Source: Prevotella sp.
GTDB taxonomy: Bacteria > Bacteroidota > Bacteroidia > Bacteroidales > Bacteroidaceae
Assembly (NCBI GenBank): GCA_017627765.1
Contig: JAGAGD010000110.1
Coordinates: 1 to 64,000, forward strand
DNA length: 64,000 bases
Reading direction: 5' to 3'
The notes beneath the pieces are model-generated. The model did not search any database. It saw only the letters and a list, made by a program, of their open reading frames with translations, and had not been told where the DNA came from. The translations under genes and the position numbers were made by a program. How positions within the stretch are numbered: the first letter of the stretch is position 1; each line of letters opens with the position of its first letter. Of this stretch, positions 55,813-64,000 are shown piece by piece.

Positions 55813-56145
55813 ATGATTATAGATTTCTCAAAGATTGAAGAGCAATATATTCAAGCTTTCAAAGGTGGAAACGGTCAACTTTGCACTCGCAACTTTGTTG
55901 ATGAAGACAATAAAATCATGATGAGCGAACTTGCCCCAGGTGCAAATATTGGTTATCATAAACATGAAATAAACTCTGAAATCATCTGCATAATTAGTGG
56001 AAAAGGCTATGTAGATTTTGAAGGTATAAAAGAAAATGTAGCAGCTGGAAGCATTCATTACTGTCCTAAAGGCAAGTCACATGCATTATTCAACAATGGA
56101 GAAGAAGTTCTCAAATATTTTGCAATAGTTGGAGAACATCATTAA
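55813..56145 (+). CDS. Small cupin-domain protein
   Basis: This 110-aa single-domain cupin has the first metal motif region (GANIGYHKHEINSEIICII, with HxH and Glu ligands), then SGKGYVDFEG and the second motif PKGKSHALFNNGEE. Small cupins bind a metal and may be sugar isomerases, dioxygenases or binding proteins; no activity can be assigned. It is the only gene between two hairpin terminators. Confidence 0.82.
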   Translation: MIIDFSKIEEQYIQAFKGGNGQLCTRNFVDEDNKIMMSELAPGANIGYHKHEINSEIICIISGKGYVDFEGIKENVAAGSIHYCPKGKSHALFNNGEEVLKYFAIVGEHH

Positions 56146-56228
56146 AATTTGACTTAAACACTTAAAATTTTCATTAACTGATACAAAAAAACTGAAACCC
56201 AGATTAAAGGAAATTTATACAATGACAT

Positions 56229-56282
56229 AAAAAGCGAATAGCTGTCTTGTTGGAATTCCAAAAGACAGCTATTCGCTTTTTA
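56229..56282. terminator. Strong bidirectional terminator
   Basis: The arms starting AAAAAGCGAATAGCTGTCTT (56229-56248) and ending in the complementary sequence (about 56261-56281) form a long stem with A and T runs on the outside. It lies between the convergent cupin and YggS genes. Confidence 0.85.
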
Positions 56283-56315
56283 TGATAACTTAATATTTAA
56301 ATTCTTATCCAAAAA

Positions 56316-56993
56316 TCAATATACACGTTCACCAAAAATACGAGTACCGACCCTAACCATAGTACTGCGACACTGACATGCAAGTTGATAGTCGTGGCTC
56401 ATTCCCCAACTACGCTCACAAAAATTGTCATCTTCAGCAAAATAATCATGCTTTATTTCATCAAAGAATTTTGCAGCAGTCATAAACTCACTTCTTATCT
56501 GCTCTGCATCATCAACATTTGATGCCATCATCATAAATCCACAAATTCTGACATGTTTCATTTCACGCCATTCTCCTTCTTTTAACAATTGACGACAAGC
56601 ATCGAGAGTAAGACCATACTTTGTTTCCTCTTCAGCTATGTGAAGTTCAAGTAAAACCTTTATTTCACGATTATTCTTTGCTCCCTGTTTTTCAATTTCT
56701 TTCAATAGCTTTAAAGAGTCAACAGCTTCAATCATTGAAATATATGGTGCAATATACTTAACTTTATTAGTTTGAAGATGTCCAATAAAATGCCATTCTA
56801 TATCTTTAGGAAGTTCTTTAACTTTGCGTGAAAGTTCCTGTTCGTGGCTTTCACCAAAAATTCGCTGTCCTTCATCATAAGCAGCCATAATGTGCTCATT
56901 TGGATGAAATTTGCTAATGGCTACAAGTCTGATTCCTTCAGGAATAAACTTTATAACCTCTCTATAGTTCCTCTTTATTGTCTCACACTTCAT
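56316..56993 (-). CDS. yggS: YggS family PLP-binding protein
   Basis: The 225-aa protein binds pyridoxal phosphate and maintains vitamin B6 and amino-acid balance (PLPBP/PipY family). The PLP lysine is Lys28 in LVAISKFHPNEHIMAAYDEG. Further landmarks are RIFGESHEQELSRK, WHFIGHLQTNKVKYIAPYIS and the C-terminal LSWGMSHDY-like SWGMSHDYQLACQC with the phosphate-binding serine. The C-terminus (VRVGTRIFGERVY) is diagnostic. It follows the DUF4494 gene after only 3 bp on the same strand. Confidence 0.93.
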   Translation of the reverse strand: MKCETIKRNYREVIKFIPEGIRLVAISKFHPNEHIMAAYDEGQRIFGESHEQELSRKVKELPKDIEWHFIGHLQTNKVKYIAPYISMIEAVDSLKLLKEIEKQGAKNNREIKVLLELHIAEEETKYGLTLDACRQLLKEGEWREMKHVRICGFMMMASNVDDAEQIRSEFMTAAKFFDEIKHDYFAEDDNFCERSWGMSHDYQLACQCRSTMVRVGTRIFGERVY

Positions 56994-56996
56994 AAC

Positions 56997-57485
56997 TTAT
57001 TCAGCTCCTTCAAACTCTGGTTTATCGTCTCGTTTCATTATTTTATTATGCTCAAATACATCCATTACCTGTGTTTCTGCCAATGATGCTATTACATAGT
57101 CTATCATTGTACCGCCCATAACCTCTTCGATATGGTTAACAGCCTGTTGAAATGTAGATGCCTGAACAAGATAATAGACATTTGAACGTTTCTCCTTCTC
57201 TGTATTTTCATCTATAGTAATAAACTGCAACTTAGCTTTGAAGAAACGGTCTTCATTATCATTCTCACTAAAGAAAACCTCACCATATGAAGCTTTCTTT
57301 ATATCAGCAATATCAAACTCTCCACTAATATATGAAGAAATCTCCTCTGTTATAGAAGCTTCAGCCTCAGTAAAGCTCAATGCGTCAACAACGTATTGTT
57401 CAGTTACTTTCTTCTGGAGTCCATCTTCCATCTGCTTTTCGTAGCGTACTTTGGTTTCAAACCACTGTGCTGTTCTTGATCTCAT
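56997..57485 (-). CDS. DUF4494 family protein
   Basis: From the ATG at 57485 (MRSRTAQWFETKVRYEKQME) the product is 162 aa. An upstream frame extension of nine residues (MIIKKRNII) is probably not translated. The sequence (VTEQYVVDALSFTEAEASIT, then AETQVMDVFEHN) fits DUF4494, a soluble, alpha-beta Bacteroidota protein family of unknown function. It is translated with yggS as a two-gene operon, with a -7 box upstream at 57643-57650. Confidence 0.82.
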   Translation of the reverse strand: MRSRTAQWFETKVRYEKQMEDGLQKKVTEQYVVDALSFTEAEASITEEISSYISGEFDIADIKKASYGEVFFSENDNEDRFFKAKLQFITIDENTEKEKRSNVYYLVQASTFQQAVNHIEEVMGGTMIDYVIASLAETQVMDVFEHNKIMKRDDKPEFEGAE

Positions 57486-57642
57486 AATAATATTACGTTT
57501 TTTAATAATCAATTAATAATGAACTAATCATCAAGAATAAATTGATAACGGTTAAATTAATCAACAAGATTTATTTATATACACTTCACATTAAATAATA
57601 TAATTGCATAAAACTTTTATTCTGAATGAAAATTTCAATATG

Positions 57643-57650
57643 CAAAAGTA
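57643..57650 (-). promoter_or_regulatory. -7 box for the DUF4494-yggS operon
   Basis: On the minus strand this reads TACTTTTG followed by C, matching TAnnTTTG. The distance to the start codon at 57485 is about 158 nt, a long leader in which I see no clear motif. Confidence 0.5.
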
Positions 57651-57703
57651 AGAATAATAATTTAAAAAGAACAAATATATCTCTGTTTTTAATTAAAATA
57701 TTG

Positions 57704-57711
57704 TACCTTTG
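57704..57711 (+). promoter_or_regulatory. -7 box for the LolC/FtsX-type permease gene
   Basis: TACCTTTG followed by CAAAA matches TAnnTTTG, 36 bases before the start codon at 57748. Confidence 0.6.
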
Positions 57712-57747
57712 CAAAATTAAATTCGCATAAATTCCATTCATATATAT

Positions 57748-58998
57748 ATGAACCTGCCACTCTTTCTTGCAAAGCGTTTTTTCTCGAATAATGACGAGAA
57801 ACGTAAAATCAGTAAGCCAGCCATTCGTATCGCTACTGCTGGGGTAGCTATAGGACTAGCAGTTATGATTATTTCCGTATGCGTTGTTTTGGGCTTCAAG
57901 CATACCATACGAGACAAGGTAGTTGGGTTTGGAAGTCATATAACAGTTTCCGACTTCATGAGCATACAGTCTGGAGAACAATTTCCTATTTGCATCAACG
58001 ATAGCATTATAAATCTATTAAAAAACACTTCAGGAATTACTCACGTTCAGAAATACGCAATGAAGCAAGGTATACTGAAAACAGACAATGACTTTCTTGG
58101 TGTGGTTTTCAAAGGTGTTGGTCCTGATTTCGATACTACATTCATTAGCAGCTACATGGTTGAAGGCAGTCTGCCCCATTTCAGCGACTCAACAAGCAGC
58201 AACAAGATTGTTGTTTCACAAATGATTGCAAACAAACTTAAACTCAAAGTTGGAGACAGGATATACTCATATTTTGTAGGTAATAATGACGATGTACGCA
58301 CACGCCGCTTCACAATAGAAGGAATATATGAAACTAATCTGAAACGGTTTGACGAGTCGCTTTGTTTTACCGATTTCTATACAGCAGTTAAATTAAATGG
58401 CTGGGAAGAAGATCAAGCAAGCGGAGCCGAGTTGACTGTTAGCGATTTCGATCTTCTCAACGATATAGCTATGAATATTGAAGAAAAGATAGATCACCAA
58501 ATAGACCATTATGGAGAAACTTATCTATCTACAACAATACTAAAATCATATCCTCAGATTTTTGCTTGGCTCAACCTGCTTGACCTTAATATATGGATTA
58601 TATTAGCACTAATGATGGCGGTAGCAGGATTTACTATCATTTCAGGACTGTTAATTATAATACTTGAAAGGACCAACACTATTGGCCTTCTTAAAGCTAT
58701 TGGAACACGAAACAGCACAATACGCAAGACATTTCTCTGGTTTTCCGTTTTTATTGTAGGAAAAGGACTTATAATAGGAAACTTAATTGCTTTAGCAATT
58801 TGTTTGTTTCAACGCTATACCGGATTCTTCCAACTTGATGCTAATAGCTATTATGTATCAACCGTACCCATTGAAATAAATCCTATTATTATATTGTTGC
58901 TAAACATTGCTACATTATTAATTTGTATTCTTGTACTCATTGCACCAAGTTATCTTATTTCACACATTCATCCCGCAAAATCAATGAGATACGAATAG
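57748..58998 (+). CDS. ABC transporter permease, LolC/FtsX type
   Basis: The 416-aa inner-membrane protein has an N-terminal transmembrane helix after a basic start (IATAGVAIGLAVMIISVCVV). A large periplasmic domain (residues about 55-270) follows, then three membrane helices near the C-terminus (ALMMAVAGFTIISGLLIIIL, FLWFSVFIVGKGLIIGNLIA, IIILLLNIATLLICILVLIA). This is the MacB/LolCE-like permease fold that releases lipoproteins from the inner membrane. No ATPase gene is next to it, so its partner is elsewhere. Confidence 0.87.
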   Translation: MNLPLFLAKRFFSNNDEKRKISKPAIRIATAGVAIGLAVMIISVCVVLGFKHTIRDKVVGFGSHITVSDFMSIQSGEQFPICINDSIINLLKNTSGITHVQKYAMKQGILKTDNDFLGVVFKGVGPDFDTTFISSYMVEGSLPHFSDSTSSNKIVVSQMIANKLKLKVGDRIYSYFVGNNDDVRTRRFTIEGIYETNLKRFDESLCFTDFYTAVKLNGWEEDQASGAELTVSDFDLLNDIAMNIEEKIDHQIDHYGETYLSTTILKSYPQIFAWLNLLDLNIWIILALMMAVAGFTIISGLLIIILERTNTIGLLKAIGTRNSTIRKTFLWFSVFIVGKGLIIGNLIALAICLFQRYTGFFQLDANSYYVSTVPIEINPIIILLLNIATLLICILVLIAPSYLISHIHPAKSMRYE

Positions 58999-59096
58999 AT
59001 AAAATATGAATCTATAGTGCAAATAACTGCATTTTAGTTGATTTTCTATTAATTAATGTATATATAATCAATATTTTTGCAATATGCCATAAAATA

Positions 59097-59123
59097 TTGC
59101 ACAAAATATTTTGGATTGTGCAA
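59097..59123 (+). promoter_or_regulatory. Candidate operator dyad 1 at the acyl-CoA synthetase promoter
   Basis: The arms TTGCACA (59097-59103) and TGTGCAA (59117-59123) form an inverted repeat with a 13-bp spacer, upstream of the -7 box. The same arms occur at the TetR gene (28041-28068). Confidence 0.5.
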
Positions 59124-59132
59124 ATAAGTAAT

Positions 59133-59140
59133 TACCTTTG
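59133..59140 (+). promoter_or_regulatory. -7 box for the first acyl-CoA synthetase gene
   Basis: TACCTTTG followed by CACA matches TAnnTTTG, ending 23 bases before the ATG at 59164. It overlaps the left arm of dyad 2. Confidence 0.55.
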
Positions 59141-59164
59141 CACAAAATTTTGAAGATTGTGCAA
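59138..59164 (+). promoter_or_regulatory. Candidate operator dyad 2 over the start codon
   Basis: The arms TTGCACA (59138-59144) and TGTGCAA (59158-59164) have a 13-bp spacer. The left arm overlaps the -7 box and the right arm ends on the A of the ATG start. A repressor bound here would block transcription initiation. Confidence 0.5.
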
Positions 59165-60828
59165 TGGAAATCATACCCAGTTTTAACGCATATTTACAAA
59201 AAAGCATAGTTGATAATTGGAACTCTGATGCGCTAACCGATTTCAAAGGAGCGACTCTTCAATTCAACGATGTAGCTCGAAAAATAGAAAAGCTACATAT
59301 ATTGTTTGAACATTGTGGAGTTAAACCACATGACAAGATAGCTCTTTGCGGACGAAATAGTGCACATTGGGCTGTTGCTTTCTTGGCAACACTTACCTAT
59401 GGTGCTGTTGCAGTTCCAATTCAACATGAATTTAAAGCCGAGCAAATCCATAATATTGTCAATCACAGTGACGCTCGATTACTTTTTGTAGGTGATGTTG
59501 TAGCCACAACAATCGATGCCGATGCAATGCCACACCTAGAAGGTATTGTGTATATTCCAGACTATTCTCTCGTAATTTCGCGCACAGAAGAACTCACTTT
59601 TGCTCGCGAACATTTAAATGAGCTCTTCGGTCATAAATTTCCGATGAAGTTCACTTCTGACGATGTTGATTATTATAAAGACGAGTCTGAAACACTTGCC
59701 ATTATAAATTATACAAGTGGAACTACAGGTTTCTCTAAAGGAGTAATGATTCCTTATCGCGCCCTTTGGGGAAACTTAGATTATTGTTTGCGAGTTCTCG
59801 GTAGCCAAGTAAAAAAAGGCAGCAACATGCTTAGCATATTGCCAATGGCCCACATGTATGGAATGGCCATTGAATTTATTTTTTCATTCTGTCATGGCTG
59901 TCACTTATTTTTCCTTACCCGACTACCCTCCCCTGCTGTAATAGCAGATGCTTTTGCTGAGATTCGTCCAGCTATAGTAATTACGGTGCCAATGGTTGTT
60001 GAGAAAATTATCAGAAAACGAGTTTTCCCTAAAATACAAAGTAAAGCCGTAAATCTACTGCTCAATATGCCAGTTGTAAACAAGCGCGTTAAGCAACGTG
60101 TTTGTGAGCAAGTGATGAAAGCATTTGGCGGACACATGTATGAAGTCGTTGTCGGTGGTGCTCCGTTAAATCAGGAGATAGAACGATTCCTCCACAGCAT
60201 CGATTTTCCACTTACCATAGGTTACGGAACCACCGAATGTGCTCCGCTAATCACCTTTACCGACTATAAAGACTATAAATATAAGTCTTGCGGCATTGCT
60301 GTAGACCACATGGAAGTAAAGATTCTGAGTGATAATCCTGCTGAGATTCCAGGTGAGATTGTTACTCGCGGAACTAATGTAATGCTTGGTTACTACAAAA
60401 ATGAAGAAGCAACAAGCAACGCAATAGATGAAGATGGATGGTACCACACTGGCGACTTAGGAACAATGAGCGATGACGGTCATGTATTCATAAGAGGACG
60501 CATCAAGAATATGCTTCTTGGTTCTAACGGTCAGAATGTATATCCAGAAGAGATTGAAGATAAACTTAACTCAATGGCAATGGTAGGCGAAAGCATTATC
60601 ATCCAGCAAGAAGAGCGACTAATTGCACTTGTACATCCTGACTATGACGAAGCTCATTCAATGGGTCTTAACGAGGAAGACATTGAAAATATAATGGAAC
60701 AAAACCGCCTGCAACTGAATGAAGGGCTTTCTGCATTCTGCAAGATATCAAAAATAAAGATACATAAGCAGGAATTTGAGAAGACTCCTAAGAAGAGTAT
60801 CAAACGCTATCTATACAAAGACATATAA
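59164..60828 (+). CDS. AMP-binding long-chain fatty-acid--CoA ligase, first of tandem pair
   Basis: The 554-aa cytosolic enzyme activates a fatty acid with ATP and CoA. It has the P-loop-like YTSGTTGFSKGVMIPYRALW, the acyl-CoA synthetase motif IGYGTTECAPLITF, the adenylate motif DGWYHTGDLGTMSDDGHVFI and the catalytic lysine region EKTPKKSIKRYLY. It has no signal peptide. A paralogue follows 65 bp downstream. Two dyads at the promoter link it to the TetR gene near fabG. Confidence 0.92.
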   Translation: MEIIPSFNAYLQKSIVDNWNSDALTDFKGATLQFNDVARKIEKLHILFEHCGVKPHDKIALCGRNSAHWAVAFLATLTYGAVAVPIQHEFKAEQIHNIVNHSDARLLFVGDVVATTIDADAMPHLEGIVYIPDYSLVISRTEELTFAREHLNELFGHKFPMKFTSDDVDYYKDESETLAIINYTSGTTGFSKGVMIPYRALWGNLDYCLRVLGSQVKKGSNMLSILPMAHMYGMAIEFIFSFCHGCHLFFLTRLPSPAVIADAFAEIRPAIVITVPMVVEKIIRKRVFPKIQSKAVNLLLNMPVVNKRVKQRVCEQVMKAFGGHMYEVVVGGAPLNQEIERFLHSIDFPLTIGYGTTECAPLITFTDYKDYKYKSCGIAVDHMEVKILSDNPAEIPGEIVTRGTNVMLGYYKNEEATSNAIDEDGWYHTGDLGTMSDDGHVFIRGRIKNMLLGSNGQNVYPEEIEDKLNSMAMVGESIIIQQEERLIALVHPDYDEAHSMGLNEEDIENIMEQNRLQLNEGLSAFCKISKIKIHKQEFEKTPKKSIKRYLYKDI

Positions 60829-60893
60829 ATATGTAATAAGTCCATTCTTATACATAAGTTATAAAAAAGAAACATATTAATTTAAATTTATAT

Positions 60894-62573
60894 ATGGAAA
60901 AGATCCCTAGCTTTAATGCAATAATTGAAAAAAGCATCATCGACAATTGGGACAAAGATGCACTTACTGACTATAAAGGAGTCACACTGCAATATCATGA
61001 TGTGGCTCGAAAAATTGAAAAACTGCATATTTTATTTGAGAACAGTGGATTGAAGCGTGGAGACAAAATTGCCCTATGCGGACGTAACAGCGCAAGCTGG
61101 GCTGCAGCTTTCTTAGCTACACTTACCTATGGTGCTATAGCTGTGCCTATTCTTCACGAGTTTACACCAGATCAAGTCTACAATATAGTAAACCATAGTG
61201 ATGCCCGACTGCTATTCGCTGGCGATGTTGTTTCAACGACCCTTGATGCAACTAAGATGCCAAATCTTGAAGGAATTATAAATAATCCAGACTACTCACT
61301 GATTCTATCTCGTTCTGAGAAACTGACATACGCAAGAGAACATCTGAACGAGATGTTTGGAAAGAAGTTTCCTAAATATTTCCGCCGCGAACACATTAGC
61401 TACTATCATGAGGAAAGCCCTGATGAACTTGCACTAATTAATTATACTAGCGGCACAACGGGCTATTCAAAGGGAGTAATGATACCCTATCGTGCTTTAT
61501 GGAGTAATTATGATTTTGCTGAAGATGTACTTGGAAAACAAATAAGACCAGGCGACAATGTTTTAAGCATTTTGCCTATGGCTCATATGTATGGAATGGC
61601 GTTCGAATTTATTTTCGAGTTTCTTCACGGCTGCCATATATTCTACCTTACCCGTATACCTTCGCCAGCCATTATTGCGCAAGCATTTGCAGAGGTGCGT
61701 CCATCGATTATAATTTCAGTACCTCTCATCATTGAGAAGATTATAAGAAAACGTGTATTTCCGAAGATTCAGAACAACAAGATGCGACTATTATTAGGCA
61801 TGCCTGTTGTAAACAAGAAAGTTCGCCAACGCATTTGTGAAGAAGTGGTTAAGGCGTTTGGCGGAAACTTCCACGAAGTAATTATTGGCGGAGCAGCATT
61901 CAATCAGGAAGTTGAACAATTCTTGCACAAGATTGAATTCCCATATACTGTAGGTTATGGTTCTACAGAGTGTGCTCCTATTATCTGTTACTCAGATTGG
62001 AGAACGTTTAAGCCTGGTTCTTGCGGAAGAGCTGCCCTTCATATGGATGTAAAAATAGACAGTACTGACCCTGAAAGAGTTCCTGGCGAGATATTGGCTC
62101 GCGGTCTTAACACAATGCTCGGATACTACAAGGATGAGGAAGAAACAAAAAAGACCATAGACGAAGAAGGATGGTATCACACTGGCGACTTAGGAACAAT
62201 AGACAGCGACGGAAATGTTTACATTAAGGGACGTTCTAAGAATATGCTTCTTGGCGCAAATGGTCAGAACATCTATCCAGAAGAGATTGAAGACAAACTC
62301 AACTCTATGGCAATGGTGACGGAAAGCATTATCATACAAGAGAATGAGAAATTGATTGGACTTGTTCATCCCGACTATGAAGAAGCAAGAGTAATGGGCT
62401 TCACTACTGAGGACCTAAAGAACATTATGGAGCAGAACCGTCAGGAGCTAAACAACATACTACCTTCTTATAGCAAACTATCCGCCATTCACCTTCATGA
62501 AGAAGAGTTTGAAAAAACTCCAAAGAAGAGCATCAAAAGATATATCTATCAGAAAGTTAGACTTAAATCATAG
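60894..62573 (+). CDS. AMP-binding long-chain fatty-acid--CoA ligase, second of tandem pair
   Basis: This 559-aa paralogue of the preceding gene shares nearly every motif (YTSGTTGYSKGVMIPYRALW, VGYGSTECAPIICYSD, DEEGWYHTGDLGTIDSDGN, EKTPKKSIKRYIY), so the pair is a tandem duplication. It has no dyad of its own in the 65-bp gap and probably depends on the first promoter. Its C-terminus is slightly longer (QKVRLKS). Different acyl-chain preference of the two is plausible but not visible. A terminator follows at 62600. Confidence 0.92.
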   Translation: MEKIPSFNAIIEKSIIDNWDKDALTDYKGVTLQYHDVARKIEKLHILFENSGLKRGDKIALCGRNSASWAAAFLATLTYGAIAVPILHEFTPDQVYNIVNHSDARLLFAGDVVSTTLDATKMPNLEGIINNPDYSLILSRSEKLTYAREHLNEMFGKKFPKYFRREHISYYHEESPDELALINYTSGTTGYSKGVMIPYRALWSNYDFAEDVLGKQIRPGDNVLSILPMAHMYGMAFEFIFEFLHGCHIFYLTRIPSPAIIAQAFAEVRPSIIISVPLIIEKIIRKRVFPKIQNNKMRLLLGMPVVNKKVRQRICEEVVKAFGGNFHEVIIGGAAFNQEVEQFLHKIEFPYTVGYGSTECAPIICYSDWRTFKPGSCGRAALHMDVKIDSTDPERVPGEILARGLNTMLGYYKDEEETKKTIDEEGWYHTGDLGTIDSDGNVYIKGRSKNMLLGANGQNIYPEEIEDKLNSMAMVTESIIIQENEKLIGLVHPDYEEARVMGFTTEDLKNIMEQNRQELNNILPSYSKLSAIHLHEEEFEKTPKKSIKRYIYQKVRLKS

Positions 62574-62599
62574 ACTGCGGTCTATATATTTCAAAAGAA

Positions 62600-62651
62600 A
62601 ACAACACTCACAATCAGCTAACTTGCAATATTTGTGGGTGTTGTTTTTTTA
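62600..62651 (+). terminator. Terminator after the acyl-CoA ligase pair
   Basis: The arms AACAACACTCACAA (62600-62613) and TTGTGGGTGTTGTT (62632-62645) pair except at one position and are followed by seven or more T. Confidence 0.8.
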
Positions 62652-62682
62652 TATTAAAATATATCCAATTTTATCCCTACTT

Positions 62683-63282
62683 CTAAGTATACAGGGAGGC
62701 AGCTCTTACACGGCTGAGTGTTTCTGGTGTCATTTGCAAATAGTTGGCAACGTATACAAGTGGTGAACGAAGAATAACCTGAGGTTGCAACTTGCAGAAC
62801 TTAAGATACCTGTCTTGAGCCGTCTCAAACCTAAGCATGTCTGCCTTAACCTGTGAAAGTATAAGCGATTCTTCCAATATCTTCCTGAAAAGAATCTGTA
62901 TGTTTACACAGTGTAACGCAACCTCTTCAAGCCTCTTTTTGGGCAAAAGAAACATTGTTGTAGGTTCCAATGCCTGCATCTGAAGGCGTGTCGGTTCTTC
63001 ACCAAAAAGACTTTCAAGGCACATCACAATACTATTGTCCACAGCAAGATGCTCTGTCAGTTCTTTGCCATTTTTATAATAGAACTGACGTACAAGACCT
63101 TTGTGGATATGATAGATATGTCGGCATACATCGCCCTCTTTCAAAATAATCTCTCCTTTAGCATATTTTCTCTGTTCAATTATGCTTTCCAGAATGTCTA
63201 ATTCTTCGTGAGTCATGGTGCTATACTTGCGCGCCAACTCACGAGCTACGTCTCTTTTAGTTATTTGCGGTTCCTTGATCAT
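62683..63282 (-). CDS. Crp/Fnr family transcriptional regulator
   Basis: The 199-aa protein has an N-terminal cyclic-nucleotide-binding fold (residues about 20-125; KYAKGEIILKEGDVCRHIYH then IYHIHKGLVRQFYYKNGKEL). A C-terminal HTH (YVANYLQMTPETLSRVRAAS) ends very close to the C-terminus. The group is common in Bacteroidales and lacks the Fnr cysteines, so it does not sense oxygen by an iron-sulfur cluster. Effector and targets are unknown. It is transcribed away from lepA on the same strand. Confidence 0.9.
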   Translation of the reverse strand: MIKEPQITKRDVARELARKYSTMTHEELDILESIIEQRKYAKGEIILKEGDVCRHIYHIHKGLVRQFYYKNGKELTEHLAVDNSIVMCLESLFGEEPTRLQMQALEPTTMFLLPKKRLEEVALHCVNIQILFRKILEESLILSQVKADMLRFETAQDRYLKFCKLQPQVILRSPLVYVANYLQMTPETLSRVRAASLYT

Positions 63283-63324
63283 AATTGTAAAGTAAATTAG
63301 GTTGATAGTTTCATCATTATATTA

Positions 63325-64000
63325 TTAGTCAAGTTTCAGCACGGCAAGGAATGCCTTCTGAGGAACTTCGACATTACCAATTTGCTTCATGCGCTTCTTT
63401 CCTTTCTTCTGCTTCTCAAGTAGTTTACGTTTTCTGCTTACATCACCACCATAGCACTTTGCCGTAACATCTTTCCTTACACACTTTATTGTTTCGCGGG
63501 CTATAATTTTAGCTCCAATAGCTGCCTGTATGGCAATGTCAAATTGCTGACGCGGTATCAATTCTTTTAACTTTTCACACATTCGCCTGCCAAAGCCTAC
63601 AGCGTTATCTTGATGTGTTAGGGTTGAAAGCGCATCAACAGGTTCGCCATTAAGAAGTATGTCAAGCTTAGCCAGACGCGATGGTCTGTATCCACTTATA
63701 TGATAGTCGAATGAAGCATATCCCTTAGAAATACTTTTAAGTTTGTCGTAGAAATCAATAACTATTTCGCCTAGAGGCAAATAGAAATGTAGTTCAACTC
63801 GGTTACCGCTAACGTATTCCTGATTTATCAGTTCGCCACGCTTATCAAGACACAGTTTCATAATTGGCCCGATATAATTAGCTGAAGTAATGATAGAAGC
63901 CTTAATGTATGGCTCTTCTATGTGGTCTATCATTGTCTGGTCGGGAAGTCCTGAAGGATTGTGCACTTCTTTCACACCACCTTGCTTATCATAAACCATA
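63325..64000 (-). CDS. lepA: Elongation factor 4 (LepA), C-terminal part
   Basis: The gene runs off the right edge of the window, so only the C-terminal 224 or so residues are seen. They contain the EF-G-like domain and the LepA-specific C-terminal domain: [40 protein letters not shown], and [20 protein letters not shown] followed by [20 protein letters not shown]. LepA back-translocates stalled ribosomes. The end ([13 protein letters not shown]) is the normal C-terminus. The Crp/Fnr gene follows on the same strand. Confidence 0.95.
   Translation of the reverse strand, partial: MVYDKQGGVKEVHNPSGLPDQTMIDHIEEPYIKASIITSANYIGPIMKLCLDKRGELINQEYVSGNRVELHFYLPLGEIVIDFYDKLKSISKGYASFDYHISGYRPSRLAKLDILLNGEPVDALSTLTHQDNAVGFGRRMCEKLKELIPRQQFDIAIQAAIGAKIIARETIKCVRKDVTAKCYGGDVSRKRKLLEKQKKGKKRMKQIGNVEVPQKAFLAVLKLD

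Overview
The window looks like a chromosomal segment of a Prevotella-type member of the Bacteroidales. The DNA is AT-rich. Most start regions carry the Bacteroidota -7 box TAnnTTTG, often followed by C. The gene set is typical of the order: DUF3078 and Oar-like outer-membrane proteins, a TamB plus lipoprotein TamA-like (TamL) pair, DUF4494, a lone EttA and an AnsA-type asparaginase. No rRNA, tRNA or CRISPR array was seen.

Layout. 1-2.1 kb is mobile-element debris: an IS30-type transposase broken by two frameshifts, then a Zn-knuckle/HTH excisionase-like protein coupled to a 36-aa ORF. 2.4-6.8 kb is a minus-strand operon (M18 aminopeptidase, EttA, sugar O-acetyltransferase, YaaA). 7.2-29.5 kb is mostly housekeeping: a GNAT enzyme, a DUF3078 barrel, the run pyrG-yidC-S9 peptidase-two MFS transporters, the minus-strand set glmS-purF-DUF2284, a lone Wza-like lipoprotein, asparaginase, rubrerythrin, serS, a DUF486 membrane protein, and a TetR regulator next to fabG. 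42-64 kb is again core: an RluA-type pseudouridine synthase, tamB-tamL, a nucleotidyltransferase, a lipoprotein, an Oar-like TonB receptor, a cupin, YggS, DUF4494, a LolC/FtsX-type permease, two tandem acyl-CoA synthetases, a Crp/Fnr regulator and the 3' part of lepA.

29.6-42.0 kb is a foreign-looking accessory island and the most interesting part. A minus-strand cluster starts downstream of a roughly 210-nt sequence that folds into a multi-stem RNA ending in a terminator-like hairpin. The cluster encodes a 73-aa protein, a Zn-ribbon protein with a C-terminal membrane anchor, a small membrane protein, two unknown proteins, a TPR-like protein and a Ycf46-type AAA+ ATPase. After these come a two-gene module that exists in three partial copies, one of them a chimera, and more unknown genes. 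A divergent 463-aa gene has its own nested inverted-repeat leader. The island is bounded on the right by arrays of AACNNN hexamers and a dispersed palindromic repeat. An inverted copy of that repeat lies 33 kb away at 7.9-8.3 kb.

Regulation. The TetR gene next to fabG and the promoter of the first acyl-CoA synthetase share a TTGCACA-N12/13-TGTGCAA dyad laid over the promoter. This suggests one lipid-responsive regulon linking the two loci.
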